A model generated the notes under the pieces. The model ran no database searches. It was not told the origin of the DNA and was given only the letters and a program-made list of their open reading frames with translations. A program made the translations under genes and the position numbers. Source: Erigeron canadensis (lineage: Eukaryota; Streptophyta; Magnoliopsida; Asterales; Asteraceae). Taken from it: DNA of 64,000 nucleotides. Numbering within the stretch: position 1 is the first letter of the stretch; the number at the start of each line of letters is the position of its first letter. Positions 44,770-54,400 of this stretch are shown piece by piece. The DNA lies in the NCBI RefSeq assembly GCF_010389155.1, contig NC_057769.1, positions 33,217,548 through 33,281,547 of the forward strand. The letters run 5' to 3'.

Positions 44770-46242
44770 ATGGCCATCGAATATCTATCCATTTTAATAG
44801 CCTTTCTATCTCTTTTGTGTACCTTAATCTATTTTAAAACTAGGATTAAGCATTGCAAGTGTCAAATATGTCAAGCTTACATTACCTCAAGTTGGTCGAA
44901 AGAATTCGATAATCTTTGTGATTGGTACACACATCTTCTCAAAAACTCACCTACAAACACCATACACATACATGTTCTTCGTAACACCATAACATCGAAC
45001 CATGAAAACGTAGAATACATGCTCAAAACCCGATTCGAAAACTACCCAAAAGGGAAACCATTTTCCTTAATCTTAGGTGATTTTTTGGGTCGAGGTATCT
45101 TCAATGTCGATGGCGATTTATGGAGGTTTCAAAAAAAAATGGCATGTCTTGAACTTGGAAAGATGTCAATGAGATCACATGCTTTTAAAGTTGTGAAGCA
45201 TGAGATTGATCATAGGCTTATACCTCTTGTATCCTCATATTTGCAAAAAGAGCATGATGTTTTGGATTTGCAAGATATTTTTAGGAGGTTTTCGTTTGAT
45301 GTTATATGTAAGTTTTCATTTGGGTACGATCCAAAATGTTTGGATGTGTCACAACCCATGTCGGATTTGGCTATTGCATTTGATTTGTCATCGCAATTGT
45401 CTGCTCAAAGAGCAATGAATCCGTCACCAATGGTGTGGCAAATCAAAAGGATGTTGAATATTGGAAGTGAAAAGAGACTTAAAGAATCTATCAAGATAGT
45501 GAATATGTTTGCACAAAAAGTTATTAGACAAAGAAACAAATTAGGATCTTGTTCTAACCATGAAGATCTTCTTTCAAGATTCATGGATACAACAAAAGAT
45601 GCTACTTACCTTCGTGACATTGTTGTAAGTTTTTTGTTAGCTGGACGTGACACTGTCGCGTCCGGTCTAACAGGTTTATTCTGGCTATTGGCCCAACATC
45701 CTGAAGTCGTGAACGCCATTAGAGCTGAAGCTTCAGCTCTAGTGGTGACACAAGACAAATCACTAACAAGTTTTGAACAATTACGCGAACTCCAATATTT
45801 ACAAGCAGCAGTTTACGAAGGAATGAGAATATTCCCACCAATCCAATTTAACTCCAAATTTTGCCAAGAAGATGATACTTTTCCTGACGGTACGTTCATA
45901 AAGAAAGGCACACGAGTTATGTACCACTCATACGCAATGGGCCGAATGGAGACAATTTGGGGCTCCGATTTTTTAGATTTTAAACCTGAAAGATGGTTAA
46001 AAGATAGTGTGTTCTTTCAAGAATGCCCATTTAAGTATCCAATATTTCAAGCCGGGTATAGAACGTGTTTGGGTAAAGAAATGGCACTTGTGGAGATAAA
46101 AAGTGTCATACATTCTCTTTTGCAACATTTCGACATCGAATTAGCCATGCCGGCTCGAACCCCTCGATTTTCGCCTGGGCTGACCATGACCTTCACGGGT
46201 GGGCTACCTGTTCGGTTTAGGGGAAGGACAAGTAAGACGTAG
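44770..46242 (+). CDS. Cytochrome P450, CYP94 family (C-type), 490 aa, intronless
   Basis: CYP94 enzymes are ER-bound omega-oxidases; CYP94B/C members turn over jasmonoyl-isoleucine, CYP94C mainly oxidising the 12-hydroxy form to the 12-carboxy form (family knowledge). A hydrophobic N-terminal anchor spans residues 3-22. The I-helix AGRDT is at 291-295, K-helix EGMR (ExxR) at 350-353, FKPERW follows, and the haem-binding motif FQAGYRTCLG has its cysteine ligand at 433. C-type affinity is suggested by AGRDTVASGLTGLFWLLAQH, PPIQFNSKF and YAMGRMETIWG. CYP94 genes are typically single-exon, as here, and the length fits the family. The usual aromatic-to-proline context of the haem motif varies (Tyr before Arg). 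Substrate is inferred from family only. No other pathway gene is adjacent. Stop at 46240-46242. Confidence 0.88.
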   Translation: MAIEYLSILIAFLSLLCTLIYFKTRIKHCKCQICQAYITSSWSKEFDNLCDWYTHLLKNSPTNTIHIHVLRNTITSNHENVEYMLKTRFENYPKGKPFSLILGDFLGRGIFNVDGDLWRFQKKMACLELGKMSMRSHAFKVVKHEIDHRLIPLVSSYLQKEHDVLDLQDIFRRFSFDVICKFSFGYDPKCLDVSQPMSDLAIAFDLSSQLSAQRAMNPSPMVWQIKRMLNIGSEKRLKESIKIVNMFAQKVIRQRNKLGSCSNHEDLLSRFMDTTKDATYLRDIVVSFLLAGRDTVASGLTGLFWLLAQHPEVVNAIRAEASALVVTQDKSLTSFEQLRELQYLQAAVYEGMRIFPPIQFNSKFCQEDDTFPDGTFIKKGTRVMYHSYAMGRMETIWGSDFLDFKPERWLKDSVFFQECPFKYPIFQAGYRTCLGKEMALVEIKSVIHSLLQHFDIELAMPARTPRFSPGLTMTFTGGLPVRFRGRTSKT

Positions 46243-47039
46243 CCCAAACTACACCACACGTTAATTATCACAAGTGCATCTAGTCCATATGGACCACATT
46301 GTTGTTATTATCCATACAATGATGGAAATGGAATATATATTGTGACTGTCTTTACTAAATTGGGTCCGATTTATGTGGTTCGATTTTGTTCAAAGATCGT
46401 GTCGGATTATAATCTTTATGTCGCATTGTTTATGGTGCAACGTTGATGATATTTGGACGGTACGTGAAAAGTGGATACAAAGATATATTGTATTCTGAAA
46501 AAATAAGGTGATATATATGTGTGGTGGACCAGACGAGGATTCCTTCAAATTGAAATTTCAACTTGAGTCAAATTGAGAGATCTTGACCATTGAATGAAAA
46601 TCAAGGGTTAAGATTAAAAGATCATCTTTACATCTTAACCCTTGAATTTCATTTAAGGGCTAAAAAACTCTTAACTTAACCCTTCAAATTGAAAGTAACT
46701 TGAGGGGATCTCCATCCGTTCCGTGGTGTACCAAAGGTTTTTAAACCTTAATTAGTATTGTATATTGATTTTCATGTCAAATGAGTTTTTTGATTTGACC
46801 CCATTATATATTATTCTTTTGATTTTTGTGTTTTTATGGTGCATATTTAAATAAATATAATCCCAATTGTGTAGTTATCACAGTGTGTATACAGATTTTG
46901 TATAGGTTCACAACAATCCAATTGAGGTAAGGCATCATGGGCTCATGGCTCAGATTTCACACTTTAATATAATAGACAATAATGAACATAAGTTCAAATC
47001 AAGTTCAAAACTAGAAGTATATATGATTTCATAGTTAAA
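46243..47039. other. CYP94 3' flank with a hairpin repeat
   Basis: 3'UTR and spacer. The stretch 46537-46725 is an imperfect inverted repeat (see separate entry). Nothing else is recognisable. Confidence 0.4.
46537..46725. mobile_element. Small foldback MITE
   Basis: GGATTCCTTCAAATTGAAAT at the left is mirrored by CAAATTGAAAGTAACTTGAG near the right end, and the central part pairs AATCAAGGGTTAAGAT with ATCTTAACCCTTGAAT. The design (GGAT ends, about 190 bp) resembles the MITE at 54118-54309, though the sequences differ. Confidence 0.5.
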
Positions 47040-47465
47040 TATCATTTTTAAACTAATTACAAACATGGACGACTTCTAACATTTATGGATGCAGGACGAG
47101 CTGAGGCGTAATGAACTTAACCAGATGATTTTAAAACCAATATACGTCTCTTCCTAACGTCTTAAACCATCCGACCCAAATGTATAAAGTTATTAACGTT
47201 ATATATATAATAACTTAAAAATGGGCTCCTGAATAAGGAGTGTAACAAAAATCAAGCATAAAACACGTACTTGTTTATTTATTATTTTATCTAGGTACTT
47301 ATATATTTCGTTGAATTAAGTTTTTTTTTAAGTGATCGGACACGATCATCAACGTTGCACCATAATCTTTATTGTTTTTGCTTTTATTATGACGTGTTTT
47401 GGTGTCACGTGGGTCAATTCTTGTGTGTTGATGGGGTCCAAAATTCCAAAACTAAAAACCCATCA
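47040..47465 (+). repeat. Segmental duplication, copy 1
   Basis: Matches 48115-48600 in the same orientation. Shared blocks include GCAGGACGAGC, TTAAAACCAATAT, ACCCAAATGTATA, GGGCTCCTGAA and, at the end, GTGTTGATGGGGTCCAAAAT. The copies differ by many small changes and one copy has extra sequence, so the duplication is not recent. Confidence 0.6.
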
Positions 47466-47600
47466 AAAGGGCTTGTCAATCTCAAAGAATTGGATATTAG
47501 TTATTGTGATGCTATAGAGGAAGTGATTTGGGGTGGGGGTGGTGGAGGTGAAAATGATGAATATATGTTATTGTGTTCCGTTCACTTGCCATTAGGTTGA
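47400..47600 (+). pseudogene. NLR leucine-rich-repeat fragment
   Basis: One frame reads SKGLVNLKELDISYCDAIEE followed by VIWGGGGGGENDEYMLL. The L-x-x-L-K-E-L-x-I-S-x-C pattern and the EEVI ending are typical of the C-terminal LRR of CC-NBS-LRR resistance proteins. The preceding VDGVQNSKTKNPS part and following sequence do not continue the gene. No NB-ARC domain is near, so this is a stray fragment. Confidence 0.55.
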
Positions 47601-48114
47601 TGATGATGATGATGAATAGATGAAAATGTTGAAGACAAAGGTGATTGAATCATATAAACACATGGATCTTTTATTTTGAGTATCGAAGAATCGAGTTTGA
47701 ACACATGATTTGCTATAAAGAAAGATTACATTGTCGTTTCATGGCATATATGCAAATATACCCATGGGCCATGTCCATATTCATTAGGATTATTAGATTC
47801 GAATTCAATTGTGGTTTGTTTGAGATGGTAATCCCGGCTAGAATTCTAAAACAGTTAAGCTTATCAGTTTTCTAGATTTAAAATCAAATCAAAATTAGTC
47901 AAGTAATGTCAACTTGGTAGGAAATGCAAGGTGAACACCTTTTTAGTACTGTCCATAGAAATCGCTTCTATTACAATAGGTAGCCATCAAAATTAGTAAG
48001 TTGATTCATTATCTTAGATAGTTTATTTGTTGAAATGCAGAATTTTGATGACTTTAGGAACCATATAACCAGGGAATGTCAAGTACAAAAGAATGTCATG
48101 GTTAAACATTTTTA

Positions 48115-48600
48115 AACTTATTATATAACCAGGGACCACTTCAAACACTTACGGGTTCAGGACGAGCCAAGGTGTAACGAATTTAACCAGACGACTTTAA
48201 AACCAATATTGTCTGTTTCTAACGTCATAAAGCATCCAACCCAAATGTATAGATTTATTAACATCATATATATTAATCACTAAAAAAATAGGGCTCCTGA
48301 AAATGAGGCCGAGACATCCCAAATAGTGTAACAAAACTCAAGCCTAAAATAACATACTAGACTAGCTACTAACTTCAAACAACAATTTAAGGAGTGTTTG
48401 AGATTCTTTATTAATTATTACATGCATGTTTATTTATTTATTATTTTAACAGCATGTTTATGAGTTTATCTACATACTTATATATTTCGTTGAATTTGGT
48501 TTTATTTCTATTTTTGCTTTTATTATGACGCGTTTGGTGTCATGTGGATCAATTCTTGTGTGTTGATGGGGTCCAAAATTCCCAAACTAAAAACCCATCC
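48115..48600 (+). repeat. Segmental duplication, copy 2
   Basis: Counterpart of 47040-47465 about 1.1 kb downstream; it ends at GGGTCCAAAATTCCCAAACT and AAAACCCATCC, exactly where copy 1 continues into the NLR fragment. The LRR part itself is not duplicated here. Confidence 0.6.
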
Positions 48601-48771
48601 GAAACTACTATGTTTACGGATAAACGCTTTGTAGTTCAAATCGATATATAAATCTACACATCTCAACTTAAATTTCTACTTGAGTTGGGTTATTATAAAG
48701 ATTATTAATAGCTTACAACTTTAGCTGGTTCATTATAGAGATTATCAATAGCTTACAACTTTACCTTCTAT

Positions 48772-48835
48772 GATTGAAACGAGATTTGTCACTCGGGGCG
48801 TTGCTCTGGGAAACATTATAGTTATTGTGTGTGAA
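48772..48835. repeat. Short repeat shared with 53538-53600
   Basis: CGAGATTTGTCACTCGGGGC and the following GTTGCTCTGGGAAACATTAT correspond to CGGGATATGTCACCCGGGTG and GTTGCCCCGAAAGACATTAT at 53545-53586. The GC-rich core can form a hairpin and may be a transposon terminus, but no terminal CTRR is seen. Confidence 0.4.
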
Positions 48836-49061
48836 TTGTGATAATATATAAAATGCATAACATGTTTTCAGAAACAAAAAGACATTTGAAAAAACTAACT
48901 TTAATTGATATTTGCAGTGAAAAAGCATAGTAAAGAAATTTAAAAATAAATTGACATCATAACGCATTAAAATATCATATAAACTCTAAAGTTAACAAAT
49001 ATGAAAGTAAAAAGTTACAAACATAAAGCATACTCCCGTCTCCCACGTAACTATATTATGT

Positions 49062-49139
49062 CATAACATACAATAAAACATTAGAAAAACTATCACCACA
49101 ATAACATACAATAAAACATTAGAAAAACTATCACCACAA
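49062..49139 (+). repeat. Tandem duplication, ~39-bp unit
   Basis: ATAACATACAATAAAACATT with the following AGAAAAACTATCACCACAA occurs twice back to back with no differences I can see, so the duplication is recent. Confidence 0.8.
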
Positions 49140-49196
49140 CCGGGTAATGATAACAAAATACAAAATACATTTTGAGTAAAAAAAATAATCCAAAAA

Positions 49197-49375
49197 AAGT
49201 TGTTAATTAAATAAGGTCATATGGTCTAAAACCTCGTATAATATATGTGTCTAAATAAGCTTTAAATATTCTAAATGTTTGGACTTTAGAATAAAAAAAA
49301 GTTGTACATTAAATAAGGTCATATGGTCTAAAATCTCATATAACATATGTGTCTAAATAGCTTTAAATAAAAGAT
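49197..49375 (+). repeat. Tandem duplication, ~105-bp unit
   Basis: AAATAAGGTCATATGGTCTA and the following block ending TGTGTCTAAATA(A)GCTTTAAAT appear at about 49211 and 49313 with a few differences. No coding content. Confidence 0.7.
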
Positions 49376-49414
49376 TAAAAAAAAAAAAGTTGGAAAAACT
49401 GAAAAACAAAGTTA

Positions 49415-49655
49415 ATTAAAAAAAGAAGAAAAAAAAAAAAGATAAAGCTCAGTTCGAACTATGGACAGGATAAAGCTCAGTTCGAACTATGGACAGCTTG
49501 ACTTGCTCAGCTAATTTGAGCTAAGATAAGGCCCGTTAGCAAAAAAGAAGCCCATTACCAGAAGACGAATGAAATGTTGCGATTAAAAAAGATTCCAGGA
49601 TTCGAACCAGGAACGTGAGCTGTGGTAGGCAAGCGGCTTAACCACTATTAAAAAG
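49415..49655 (-). repeat. tRNA-derived SINE with T-rich tail
   Basis: On the minus strand an A-box-like TAGTGGTTAAGCCGC (49647-49633) and a B-box GGTTCGAATCC (49608-49598) are spaced as in a tRNA. The body then runs leftwards and ends in a T/C-rich tail (A-rich on the plus strand, about 49415-49440). Just before the tail a 28-bp unit, CTGTCCATAGTTCGAACTGA onward, is present twice in tandem (plus-strand 49441-49496). The promoter layout and tail are those of a plant SINE; it is not an intact tRNA gene. Confidence 0.65.
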
Positions 49656-49738
49656 GATACTTTTGGTTGGTAATTTCTTTTAACTTGTTCTTTCAAAATT
49701 CGGAAAAAATACAAAAAATATTGCACGCAGTCCTTTTA

Positions 49739-50071
49739 TCTATATATACTCCTTTATAAAAAATATCGCACCGCTCGCTTTAAAAATAGTTACACAATAG
49801 TTACATACGAAATTACTAAATTACCCTTAATAAACACCCATTATTGAAAGAGTTTTTATAAAATACCAAAATTTGTCTTTAATGAATTGGTTTATACTCT
49901 AAACATTTATTTTATCAATTAACACTTTTTGCTCTTATCTTCTAAAAATTTTCACTATCACAATTACATCAACCTACACCACTTAATACCATCACCACCA
50001 ATAGTACTATCACCGACACCACTAGACTGTCTTTCCCACCACCAGGTCGCATTACGCGGGTATCATGCTCA
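49739..50071 (+). mobile_element. Non-autonomous Helitron, ~330 bp
   Basis: Starts TCTATATATACTCCTTTATA at 49739, preceded by A. Near the 3' end is the hairpin core CGCATTACGCG followed by GGTATCATGCTCATTATTAG, in which the terminal CTAGT appears mutated. The 3' boundary is therefore approximate. No coding capacity. Confidence 0.55.
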
Positions 50072-50146
50072 TTATTAGTTATAATAACACACTTGTTATG
50101 TATGAAAACCTTCGTTTTGCTATCACAAAGCATAAAAGATAACTTG

Positions 50147-50602
50147 TGTTGGAACCACGTTAGTGTGACCGTCACTGATCGTTTATTATTCCTGATATGA
50201 TAATCGACGATAATGAAATCTCTATGTCTAAGTAAATATATGATGGACGTATTTACTATAAGAGACGTAGTATAGGGTTTCCCATTAGGTGATTGTAACT
50301 GAGAGGACTAATGGTGCAACATTGAACACCAAAGGGGTTGAATGTGTAATTACTCTCATTATAAATAGAGGGTAATTAACCCTAAGTTAAGGTTAATCTC
50401 TACACACACAAATCCCTAAATTCGTGTGCTTCTCCTCTCCAATTCGTGCATAACCTCCAGCCGAATTCTATCATCCCATTATTAATCAATCACCTTGTTT
50501 TGAGAACTCGAAATCATTGGCAAACATGTTTAATGTCTTTACAAGTTCCACAGGATCATCTGGTGAGTATTTACCTTGAATCAAACCATGTTTATTCCAA
50601 CA
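50147..50602 (+). mobile_element. Solo LTR (Copia-type), 456 bp, with 5-bp target duplication
   Basis: Begins TGTTGGAA and ends TTCCAACA, an 8-bp perfect terminal inverted repeat with the TG...CA ends of LTRs. It is flanked by ACTTG at 50142-50146 and ACTTG at 50603-50607. A TATAAATAG box lies near 50361, followed by a leader-like C-rich stretch, consistent with the retroelement promoter. No internal domain or second LTR is present, so it is the product of LTR-LTR recombination. Copia is suggested by the TGTTGGAA terminus only. Confidence 0.88.
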
Positions 50603-50607
50603 ACTTG

Positions 50608-51529
50608 TTCCCAAATTAAAATTACTCTCGACCTTTTCGTGTTTCTAATATAGAGCCAAAAATCACTTTACTCTTTTGTATTGATCTTTATGAGTTCGTG
50701 GCTAATATACATTTATCATATTTATGTATTAGTGTTGTATATAATAATTTAAAAGGGGTTGGGCATGGCATCATCCCATAAAAAAGAAGTCGACCGAGAA
50801 TAGATGGAAACGTCACATCTTTCTAGATGATGACCACAAACAAACGTCAAAAGCATTATATAAACTCGATTTATTTACTAGCTTTTAAGATAAGATGTAA
50901 ATTAAGTATGAGTCATACTGAGTCATTCTAAAATTTCTTTTTTATATAAAATTGATGGGTTAGTAAAATGACAAATAGATGTTGATGAAAGCGTTTGTTA
51001 TTAGTCTCTTTTATTAAAGATTGATAATTATCTAAAAGTAACAAGTCACTGTTTAAACTTTTAACTGGGAATGTGACAAGAAGACCACTAAATATTGACT
51101 TTGATTAAAGTTATCAATCACATAACTTTATATAGTATCAATATATATGGTAAATCAAATATTAAAAAATAGCGATAAACTTTTTGCTTAATGTTCATAC
51201 CCGTACAGGACTCAAAGTTTAAGAAACTTTCTAAGTTCTAGCAAACAATAAACTTTGGAAATTACATAATGTAACCGATGACTCTCATTAACAAGCTATA
51301 GCTAAATCAAAGAATCAAAGTCCAATATGTGGCTTTCAAGTACTTATTTAAACGGTGCATTAAAGCTACGATGATTTTAGTCTAGGAAGTTAATTGGTTA
51401 AGTCATGGGGGTTTTCACCCCAGGTGCAAGTTCAAGTTTTAATTGACGTTTTTTGAAAAAGCTTTTTATTATTTTAATTTATTTTGTTATTTTGAGTGGT
51501 CCTAATTATACTCGATTATAAAAAAAGAG
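50608..51529. other. Spacer with a degenerate tRNA-like SINE trace
   Basis: No gene is seen. Around 51389-51440, TTAATTGGTTAAGTC and GGTGCAAGTTCAAGTTTT have A-box/B-box-like spacing, a possible decayed SINE. The rest is AT-rich and unassigned. Confidence 0.35.
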
Positions 51530-52706
51530 AAAATTACATTTTTCGTCTCTAAACTTAGCGCAATTTTCACTTTTCATTCCTAAAGTAAAAAAATTACAAT
51601 TTTGACCCTAAACTTGGCAGATTTTTGCAATCGACGTCCCTCGCCAAATGGTGTTAAGTTTCAGCCGTTAAGTCCCACACGTGCAAAACACGTGAGGGAC
51701 TGAAAGTGCAAAAAATGACAAGTTCAGAGACGAAAAATGAAATTTAATTTTCTGTTGTCATCATCTTCATCTTTTCCGACTAACTTTCGTCGGAAAATTC
51801 GCCGGATTACTTAAAATGTCGATATCTCACTCGTTTCTTCGAATTAGATCACGAAACTACCACCAAACTTCTCAAAATTAATTTCTGCACAAATCCTAAC
51901 CAAAAGATTTCAGATTCAACACTTTCCGAAAAACTCAAATATGTTGAAAAGCTTAACATTACATTAAAAAAAAAAATACTACATAGAGTGGTACTACGAG
52001 GTGGTCTCATGTTTTTAGAGATGGTTGTGAAGTGAAAACGTGAGTACGTATGTATGAATTTATATAGTATGTGCATGAATATGAAGCTACGACACGTAAT
52101 AAATATGGTGGCAAAAGGTTTCTGCTTAACGTCTTAAATGAAGTGCACGTTGGACATTTATTGAAGCTAATTGGCAATGGTTTTGAAAAAGAAAAAAAAT
52201 CAACAAAAATTGTTCATATCTTCTCAAATCGATCTGGAAATCACAAGGTTTTATTTGCGATAGAATTCTGAGCATGTTGATGTGATTATTTCTTCATTTC
52301 GTTGAGTTTAATCGGTAGTTCGTTTTCCGGCAAGATTTTGAGTTTTCTGGCAAGTGTTGAATCTGAATTTTTTTGTTTGGATTCGTGTGGAAATTAATTT
52401 TGAGAAGTTTGGTGTGGTTTCCTGGTCTAATTCGAAGAAACGAGTGAGATATCAGCATTTTAAGTTTTTCGGCGAATTTTTCGATGAAAATTAGCCGGAG
52501 AAGATGAAGATGATGACAACAGAAAATTAAATTTTATTTTTCGTCCCTGAACTTGTTACTTTTTGAAACTTAACACCGTTTGGCGAGGGAAGTCGATTGC
52601 AAAAATCTGCCAAGTTTAGGGTCAAAATTGTAATTTTTTCACTTTAGGGATGAAAAGTGAAAGACGCGCTAAGTTTAGGGATGAAAAATGTAATTTACTC
52701 TAAAAA
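51530..52706. mobile_element. Foldback transposon with ~400-bp inverted arms
   Basis: The left arm (51530-51945) and right arm (52333-52706) are inverted copies that share AAATTACATTTTTCGTC ends, GCAATCGACGTCCCT, CGTTTCTTCGAATTAGA and TTTGAGAAGTTTGG-type blocks. The right arm lacks about 80 bp containing the CACGTG pair. An A-run flank (TAAAAAAA) lies on both sides and may be an 8-9 bp target duplication, which would fit a Mutator-type foldback element. The unique middle (51946-52332) encodes nothing recognisable; the 52071-52271 frame is not convincing. Confidence 0.75.
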
Positions 52707-52709
52707 AAA

Positions 52710-52938
52710 TAGTCTTTATGTTAAAAGTTACATGGAAGAAAATATCTAAAATATTCTTAATGATTATACACTACCAGTCTTTTATCTTTAAAAAATATAT
52801 CAATTAACCCTTTATATCATCAATTACCTTTATATCAATTATTTACACCACTCGACGCCGTCTCTAACACCAACAATCGTTCGCCACCACCACTGTCGTC
52901 GTCACAAACACCGTTATATTGCGCGAATACCGTGCTAG
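52710..52938 (+). mobile_element. Helitron 3' end
   Basis: The sequence ends GTGCTAG at 52932-52938 followed by T, preceded by a weak GC-rich hairpin region (ATTGCGCGAATACCG) and a run of CACCACC-type repeats as in the other Helitrons here. The 5' end could not be placed because the foldback element abuts on the left. Confidence 0.45.
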
Positions 52939-52939
52939 T

Positions 52940-54037
52940 TCTTAGTTGAAAGTGATTAGAAATTTGACGTTTTAAAAATGGTCCATTCATAATACCTTAT
53001 AAAAGAGTAACTTATTTTTAAAAATCTTAATTAAAGAATTGAACTACCTAAAAAAATCCATCATTTTTATTCATTAATTTTAACATCTCCACCTGATATA
53101 TCTAATGAAATAATTACAACATAAATTTCTTAACCGTTAAAATAGCTACACTAACTCTTTTAACATCAATTATTATGACTTGTAAATTTGTAACTATCGA
53201 AAATTCGAGATAAATATAGTCAATAAATTAATTGTTATTAAAAAATAAAAAACCTAAAAAAAGCATTGATGAGAAAACCAAACCAAGAGAGTGGAAACTT
53301 CGTTTGGATGTTAGTTATGATATATCATATCTGGGACAAATTGTTTATTAGTGTGGCACTGTGGCTCACTTTTTATTTCTTTTTTTTGAGAATCTATGAG
53401 TGCATAACTAACTCAACGATTGTGGCTTTGGGAATGTTTGAGGTTGAAACAAGACCTTGTGTGATATATAGGTTTTGGATACATGTAGATTGGACCTTTA
53501 ACCTATTTATAATTTTGTAGTTACGATCTTCCATTTTTATTAAATACGGGATATGTCACCCGGGTGTTGCCCCGAAAGACATTATATAACAAATTTTTTT
53601 TTGAGGTTGGTCTCTTGAATAAAAAATTCAATATACGTTAAAAGAATCTCTTATATAAATACAACAAAATTGTTATGACATCATTAGTTTCTAAACAATG
53701 TTTACTTGTCATTATTAGAGTTCTTTATATTAATCATTTCTTTTTTATTGTCTTGATTTATGACATCATCCTATTTAAAGTTTAAATTATTTTTTAATTA
53801 ATTTATGATTTATTTCTTTTCTAGGTTAAGTTTCATGTAAAGTAAAATGTAATTGTCTAAATTTTTTTTTCTTGAAATGACTATTTGCCAATTTTGGGTT
53901 AATAAGACAATTATATTTATTCGTAATAAAAGGTATACTATTTTGAGGTTATGGAACTATCCCATAATTTTTAAACATCAACGTAACTTAATTTTTGTTA
54001 TTAGCTAGTAAAAAGATACATTAAAGAATAAAAAGAT
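52940..54037. other. AT-rich spacer
   Basis: No gene is seen. The short repeat at 53538-53600 matches 48772-48835. The frame at 53266-53520 has no recognisable features. Confidence 0.4.
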
Positions 54038-54400
54038 ATAAACTATGCTAAATCTATATAAACTTGAAAACAAATGATAAGCTCATAAATTGCTGGCTTT
54101 AATTTCCTACGTCTATATGGATTAGGATTCCCTAAAGTTAATCATCAATTTTAGGTAAAGTTGGATCAACTTTGGCCATTAGATTAAATCCAGTGGTCAA
54201 AATTAAAGTACTATTTTTAAATCTTAACTATTGGATTTAATTCAATGGCTAAAATTGAGACAACTTTACCTAAAGTGAATAATTCACTTTAGGGAATCTA
54301 AATCCCGTCTATATATAAACTATGCTAAATCTATCTATAAACTTGAAAACAAATGATGAGCTCATAAATTCCTGGCTTTAATTTCCTACGTCTATATTAG
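54038..54400. mobile_element. MITE between ~80-bp direct repeats
   Basis: The MITE (54118-54309) begins GGATTAGGATTCCCTAAAGT and ends with the inverted ACTTTAGGGAATCTAAATCC; its arms also pair internally around TAGGTAAAGTTG and CAACTTTACCTA. The flanks 54038-54117 and 54317-54397 are near-identical direct repeats (AAACTATGCTAAATCTAT onward to TTTCCTACGTCTATAT). That is far longer than a target-site duplication, so the host DNA was duplicated around the insertion or the MITE entered one copy of a tandem duplication. Confidence 0.75.

Noticed and set aside
49590..49650. A tRNA gene on the minus strand
   Set aside because: A- and B-boxes are good but no acceptor or anticodon stem can be drawn, and a SINE body with tail follows.
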